A DNA stretch of 64,000 bases from Brevundimonas intermedia (GTDB taxonomy: Bacteria > Pseudomonadota > Alphaproteobacteria > Caulobacterales > Caulobacteraceae). Under the pieces are notes generated by a model that made no database searches, had not been told where the DNA came from, and saw nothing but the letters and a program-made list of their open reading frames with translations. Shown in pieces: positions 59,751-64,000 of the stretch; positions within the stretch are counted from its first letter, which is position 1, and every line of letters starts with the position of its first letter. The stretch lies in assembly GCF_027922165.1 (NCBI RefSeq), contig NZ_BSFD01000003.1, positions 130,727 to 194,726 of the forward strand. The letters are read 5' to 3'. The position numbers and the translations under genes are program-made.

Positions 59751-62489
59751 TCATGACGTGAAGCCGATCCGCAAGGCGGCTTCCTCCAGACTGTCTCCGA
59801 CCAGAGCCAGGTTCTGAATGGCCGCCAGACTCCACTGAGCCGCGTCATTGGTCGAAACCTGTGGATCTTCCTCGATGGGACGCAACACATCCACCCCGCC
59901 GACGGTGGTCGTCCGGGCGTTCAGCAAGGCGCGCAGGCTCTGCGCGTCCCGCCCCAGGAACTCGGACCAGGCGCGTAGAGCCAGGGCGTGGTCATTCTCC
60001 TGATGGGCGGCGTAGGCGGTCAGGCGCGAATGCCCCTCCACCAGCGAGCGCCCCGGCGGGACAGTACCGAGCAGGGCCGAAATTTCGGCCGGCGGCGCAT
60101 TATAGTAGCGGCAATATTCCAGCCAGGCGGCGCGATAGGCGGGCACGTCCAGCAGATCCAGCAACTCGGACGTCATCTCGACGACCCCGAACACCGCGCT
60201 GAGATGCGACACCCCGACATAGTCGCCCTGCCCCTGATAACGGCCGGTGGCCAAGTCAAAGGGCGCTTCACCCGCGAACCAGCGGCGTTTCAGGCCGGCG
60301 ATCGTGTTCATCCCGTTCAGGATACGGTCGCGCCAACGCGGGTCGCGCGTTCGCTCCCATTCTGTCAGCCAGGCGGCGATGAAGGCGCCCCATGAGGTTC
60401 CGAAACCTGACACCACCTGCCCTTCTGGAACGGCCCGTCCGGGCGCTGGGGGCAGTTTGCGCGAGATGTCCACGTTGAGCAGGGCCTCTTCTGACGTCGT
60501 CAGTTCCCGCATCAGATCGCCCACCCGCTCGTCTGCGGTCAGGAAATAATAGATCCGACGATAGGCGACATTCGAGACCCGCGGCTGTTTCGACGAGTCG
60601 GACCAGTGCTGCACGCCGTGCCGCGTTCCAAACCCCTTGAACCGCCCCAGATGATAGACATCGACCTCGCCCGTATGGCGGGTCATCGCCTCGGCGAACT
60701 TGAACAGATCGGCGCGTCCCGTGCGGAGATAGCTGGTCCACAGCCAGAGATCGGTCGAGAGCTCGGAGTTGTCCCAGGCGTATCCGCCCACGTCGTACCG
60801 CCACATATGACGGTCCGGGTCATAGGTGTGCATGACGTCGCCATACGACCAGAAGCCGTACCAGCGCCTCTGCTCGGCCTCCTTCATATAGTGGTCGAGC
60901 AGATAGGTCAGACGCCCTTCCAGCCCCTGACGGATGGGCGTGGACGCATCTGGCAGGCCCCAGTCTCCGAACACCCCGGCGGCGTGCAGGCGCGCCGGTT
61001 CGACCGTCAGACGGGCTGGATCGGCCACCTGTTCGGCCATGGCCGAAAACTCGGCGTGCGACGGCGTCGCCCCCAGGGCCCACAGCGTCAGTTCGGAGGT
61101 GCGGGCGACGCCGTGCGCGTCGTCCCAGCCATCCTCATAGTCCTCATAGGTGATGTTCAGGCCGACCATTTCCTCGGCCGTCGTATCCATGCCGTTGGCG
61201 CTGCGGTACGGGCGCATATCCATCGGCGGGGCCTCTGGCGACCACAGCCAGGCGGTGATCTGCGCCGCGTCTGTATGGGCGTTGCGCACCTCAAGCCCCG
61301 TCGGCGCCCTTTGCCAGAAATCCTTCAGACCGAGCGCCACGCCGCCTGTCGCGCCGCCGGCGTAGACTAGGCCTCGGCTGCGAGCGCCGGCGTTGGAATC
61401 GATCCAGGCGTGCCCGTCGGACGTGCGCTTGCGCAGGGTGAAGCCGTCCGGCGAGAGCTGGGAAAGGGTGAAATCCCCCCATTCCGGAATCCACTGCAGA
61501 CCGTCGTTGCGAAGGATCTCGGGCAGATCGGCAAGGACCACCGCCTGACCCTCAATCTGGGCGCTTCGCACCGCCGGCGTAGGATTGGCGCGGGTGCGCA
61601 GCCCCGTCAGGGTCCGCACCGCCTCGCCCCAGACTCCAGGCCCTTCGCCGGAGAAGCGGACATGGCGATTATAGCTTTCGTCCGTCATCGGCGCCTGGAC
61701 CACGACGCCCAGGCCCCGGATGAAGTCCCGGGCCGGATCGCCGTCGAATATGAAGCTGTGGACGATGCGGACGCTTTCCGCGCCGGCGTAGAAATATAGG
61801 CGAACCGAGACCGGCAGCCATTCACGGCTTCCGTCGCTGTGCACGCCGTCCAGCTTCAGCACCGCCCGCACCGGGCCGGTCTGTTCGACCGTCACCTTGC
61901 GGATCTGAACCGCATGGCGCGCCGACTGCACCACGCCGGTCGGCGCCAGTTCAGCCTTGTCCTGGGACAGGGCGACCAGCGAGAGGTTTTGGACGGTGAC
62001 GCGACCGGCGCGCGACGCCTGCGACACCAACACCGGACCTGACTTGGGAATACGCCATTCCAGATCGCCGGACGCGACGACGATCTCGGCGCCGTCTTCG
62101 ACGACGCGCACGGGCCGGGCCGGCGCCTTGGGCGCGCCCGGAAGAATGGACAGGCCCTCGACCGCCGCATCTGGAGTGACCGCATGGGCGGACCATTTCA
62201 GGGAGCCGTCGGGCCAATAGGCGATCGGCCAGGACTGCGTCGGGGTCTCACGGCCGTCGCCGCTGCGGAGCCTGAAGGCCTGGCTCGGCCGTACCGCGCC
62301 ACGGGGCCAGGGCACGCCGAAGGTCGCGCCTTCAAGCCGTGCCGGCTTCTCGCCGTCCAGCCATCGCAACGGGGTATCGACGGGCGCGTTGCGCGCCGCG
62401 GCCAGCACCGGCCCACTGACGGCCTGGGCCGCCGCCAAAGCGCCCGCCCCCAGCAGAAGGGCGCGGCGAGAAGGTTTGACACAGGCCAT
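59751..62489 (-). CDS. Exo-rhamnogalacturonan lyase, PL26/YetA-like
   Basis: A 912-residue exported enzyme. The N-terminus KPSRRALLLGAGALAAAQAV is a twin-arginine signal with likely cleavage after VLAAA (about residue 31). The body begins RWLDGEKPARLEGATFGVPWPRG and continues WPIAYWPDGSLKWSAHAV, the pattern of the PcRGLX/YetA exo-rhamnogalacturonan lyase family. The long C-terminal part is helical with an (alpha/alpha) barrel look. It would release unsaturated disaccharides from chain ends. Assignment to PL26 rests on recalled motifs, not a search. Confidence 0.78.
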   Translation of the reverse strand: MACVKPSRRALLLGAGALAAAQAVSGPVLAAARNAPVDTPLRWLDGEKPARLEGATFGVPWPRGAVRPSQAFRLRSGDGRETPTQSWPIAYWPDGSLKWSAHAVTPDAAVEGLSILPGAPKAPARPVRVVEDGAEIVVASGDLEWRIPKSGPVLVSQASRAGRVTVQNLSLVALSQDKAELAPTGVVQSARHAVQIRKVTVEQTGPVRAVLKLDGVHSDGSREWLPVSVRLYFYAGAESVRIVHSFIFDGDPARDFIRGLGVVVQAPMTDESYNRHVRFSGEGPGVWGEAVRTLTGLRTRANPTPAVRSAQIEGQAVVLADLPEILRNDGLQWIPEWGDFTLSQLSPDGFTLRKRTSDGHAWIDSNAGARSRGLVYAGGATGGVALGLKDFWQRAPTGLEVRNAHTDAAQITAWLWSPEAPPMDMRPYRSANGMDTTAEEMVGLNITYEDYEDGWDDAHGVARTSELTLWALGATPSHAEFSAMAEQVADPARLTVEPARLHAAGVFGDWGLPDASTPIRQGLEGRLTYLLDHYMKEAEQRRWYGFWSYGDVMHTYDPDRHMWRYDVGGYAWDNSELSTDLWLWTSYLRTGRADLFKFAEAMTRHTGEVDVYHLGRFKGFGTRHGVQHWSDSSKQPRVSNVAYRRIYYFLTADERVGDLMRELTTSEEALLNVDISRKLPPAPGRAVPEGQVVSGFGTSWGAFIAAWLTEWERTRDPRWRDRILNGMNTIAGLKRRWFAGEAPFDLATGRYQGQGDYVGVSHLSAVFGVVEMTSELLDLLDVPAYRAAWLEYCRYYNAPPAEISALLGTVPPGRSLVEGHSRLTAYAAHQENDHALALRAWSEFLGRDAQSLRALLNARTTTVGGVDVLRPIEEDPQVSTNDAAQWSLAAIQNLALVGDSLEEAALRIGFTS

Positions 62490-62545
62490 GGAATGCTCCG
62501 TTCGCCCGAACTGACGCTGGCGTCAGAACTCAAAACTAAAAAAGT

Positions 62546-62573
62546 GGGCCGCCGTCCTCTCGAACGACGGCCC
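62546..62573 (-). terminator. Intrinsic terminator after the TonB receptor
   Basis: GCCGTC (62551-62556) pairs with GACGGC (62566-62571), extended imperfectly to GGGCC and CCC at the base. On the - strand the stem is followed by CACTTTTTTAG. It lies between the receptor and the exo-lyase on the same strand, so it may limit read-through into the lyase. Confidence 0.75.
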
Positions 62574-62589
62574 TTAGGATATCGGGGAG

Positions 62590-64000
62590 CTAGTATTTGT
62601 AGGTCAGGCCCGCGAAGAAGCGACGACCCGAATAGCCGGTGCTGATCAGGCGAATATCGCCGGCCCAGGTGGTTTCGTCCTCACCGGTCAGATTCTTGCC
62701 TTCCGCGAACAGGGTCAGCCCCTTGACGGGAGCCTTCCAGGAAATCTTGCCGTCCAGATAGCCGGTCGGATCCTTGATGACCGGATTGCCCGACTGATCG
62801 GCGGCCGTGACCAGATATTCCGAGCGGTAGTTGTAGGCCAGGCGCGCATTGATGGGACCACGCTCGTACCACAGGGTCGCATTATAGCTGTCGCTGGATA
62901 GCCCCGGATAAGGCAGCTCCGAACCGTCCAACTGGCTGTAGACCCCGACCCCGGTCGCCTCCTGATAGGTATAGTTGACGTCGGCGCCGAAGCCCGAGAA
63001 GACGCCGGGCAGGAAGGTAAACGCAGTCTTCGCCGTCAGTTCCACACCCGAAATCGTCGCGCCTTCGCCGTTGATGTAGCTATTGTAGAAGTACAGCACG
63101 CCGTCGCCGAACACGTCCTGCTGGCCCAGGCTGGTGCGCGAGGACAGGTAGAAGGTCTCGATATCCTTGTAGAAGAAGCCGGCTGACAACTGGGTATCCC
63201 TATTCGGATACCATTCGAACGACAGGTCGTACTGGGACGCCTCATACGGCTTCAGGTCAGGGTTGCCCGCCGAGCAGCTGTCGGGGCCGTCGTCCGACGT
63301 GCCGTCATTGGTGTAGTTGATGGTGCACGTCATGTTCGGCACCAGGAAGTTGTACAGCGGCCGCGCCATCAGCTTGGCGTAGCCCACACGCATGCTCAAC
63401 GTATTGTCTATGAGCCAGGCATTCATGTTGAAGCTGGGCAGCCACTTCGTGTAGTCGCGAGTCTGGTTGACCACAGTGTTGGAGACGACCGCCGTCGTCG
63501 CCACGCCGTTTACGAGCCGCGTTTCGTTCCGCGTAAACTTGCCCGACGTGTTGGTCTCCGTGTGAACCCGCCGCAGGCCGAGGTTGCCGACAATATCCAA
63601 TCCCAGCAACGGCAACTGCCAGTCCAGACGGACATATTGCGCGTCCGTCTTCTCGTTCACGCTGTACGGAATTTGATCGTAGGTGTTTCCGTCGTTGCCG
63701 ACGCCTGAATACAGATTGTTGAGGTTAAAGTTCGTGGTGTCGAGGTACTGGGCGACACTGTTGTAGTCCGGATACATCCATGTCGATGGCAGCGTGCCTG
63801 CGTAATGGAAGTCGGAAGGCAATGGCGTCATGGCCGCATCGAACACCGAGTTCGAGAATGCCCGCGACCAAGTCTCGGTCGTCGTAAAATAATTGGTCTG
63901 GTAGAGATTTCCGTAGAGCGCCTCAGTTTGATCGACCGTGGCTGTATCGCTGACGCGCGCCGTCGAGTTTATCGAGTTGGCGTAAATCACGATGTTATCA
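62590..64000 (-). CDS. TonB-dependent receptor, C-terminal part (runs off window)
   Basis: The reading frame is open to the right edge with no start in view, giving at least 470 residues. It ends RRFFAGLTYKY, with the last residue aromatic as in outer-membrane barrels. Repeated strand pairs such as NLGLRRVHTETNTSG, LPSFNMNAWLIDNTLSMRVGYAKLMARP and YDLSFEWYPNRDTQLSAGFF match the Xanthomonas/Caulobacter-type TonB receptors used for glycans. Next to rhamnogalacturonan enzymes it probably imports pectin oligosaccharides. The plug domain is outside the window. Confidence 0.88.
   Translation of the reverse strand, partial: DNIVIYANSINSTARVSDTATVDQTEALYGNLYQTNYFTTTETWSRAFSNSVFDAAMTPLPSDFHYAGTLPSTWMYPDYNSVAQYLDTTNFNLNNLYSGVGNDGNTYDQIPYSVNEKTDAQYVRLDWQLPLLGLDIVGNLGLRRVHTETNTSGKFTRNETRLVNGVATTAVVSNTVVNQTRDYTKWLPSFNMNAWLIDNTLSMRVGYAKLMARPLYNFLVPNMTCTINYTNDGTSDDGPDSCSAGNPDLKPYEASQYDLSFEWYPNRDTQLSAGFFYKDIETFYLSSRTSLGQQDVFGDGVLYFYNSYINGEGATISGVELTAKTAFTFLPGVFSGFGADVNYTYQEATGVGVYSQLDGSELPYPGLSSDSYNATLWYERGPINARLAYNYRSEYLVTAADQSGNPVIKDPTGYLDGKISWKAPVKGLTLFAEGKNLTGEDETTWAGDIRLISTGYSGRRFFAGLTYKY

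Overview
The window is high-GC, densely packed bacterial DNA that reads like the chromosome of an aerobic alphaproteobacterium in the Caulobacteraceae, most like Brevundimonas. This is inferred from the F0 ATP synthase operon standing apart from F1 and carrying both b and b' subunits, the TonB-dependent receptors, a cydABX/cydDC cluster next to an FnrL-type regulator, and recognisable protein sequences. No database search was run. No rRNA, tRNA, phage, transposase or CRISPR was recognised.

Left part (1-11.5 kb). It opens with the 3' end of a NYN-domain gene, a VapBC-type toxin-antitoxin pair translationally coupled to an adenine-deaminase-type gene, a fructose-1,6-bisphosphatase/nicotinamidase pair and an esterase. 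A tandem glycine riboswitch then precedes a complete glycine cleavage set (gcvT, gcvH, gcvPA, gcvPB). Several gaps here hold dispersed inverted-repeat elements, one of them inside the gcv operon.

Middle part (11.5-38.8 kb) is mostly housekeeping. It has atpI-B-E-F'-F, ispH, an orphan CHASE4-like sensor kinase, an scpA/scpB/nagZ/SPOR/dgt stretch and an ErpA-like Fe-S carrier. It then has a TonB receptor/PepSY iron-uptake operon, ygfZ, an SDR, tag, a secreted peptidase-like hydrolase, rnhB, an orphan D12-class adenine methylase, pyk, a secreted phosphatase, a DUF808 protein and OmpW.

Respiratory block (38.9-47.7 kb). cydA-cydB-cydX-hemN reads leftward and cydD-cydC rightward from one intergenic region with a perfect FNR/FixK box. 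A four-cysteine Fnr homologue follows, with its own candidate box. This looks like a self-contained low-oxygen regulon: bd oxidase, its assembly exporter, oxygen-independent haem synthesis and the regulator.

Right part (49.2-64 kb) is the most interesting. It is a rhamnogalacturonan-I use locus joined to the non-phosphorylative 'diketo-hydrolase' L-rhamnose pathway. A PL11 lyase, a DUF6250 lipoprotein and an SGNH esterase form one tightly overlapping operon. L-rhamnose dehydrogenase, an IclR regulator and L-lactate dehydrogenase form a second. Rhamnonate dehydratase, 2,4-diketo-3-deoxyrhamnonate hydrolase, KDR 4-dehydrogenase and rhamnonolactonase form a third. A Tat-exported PL26-type exo-lyase and a TonB receptor cut by the window edge complete it. 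Polymer cleavage would feed rhamnose to pyruvate plus L-lactate, with the lactate oxidised by the local LldD.
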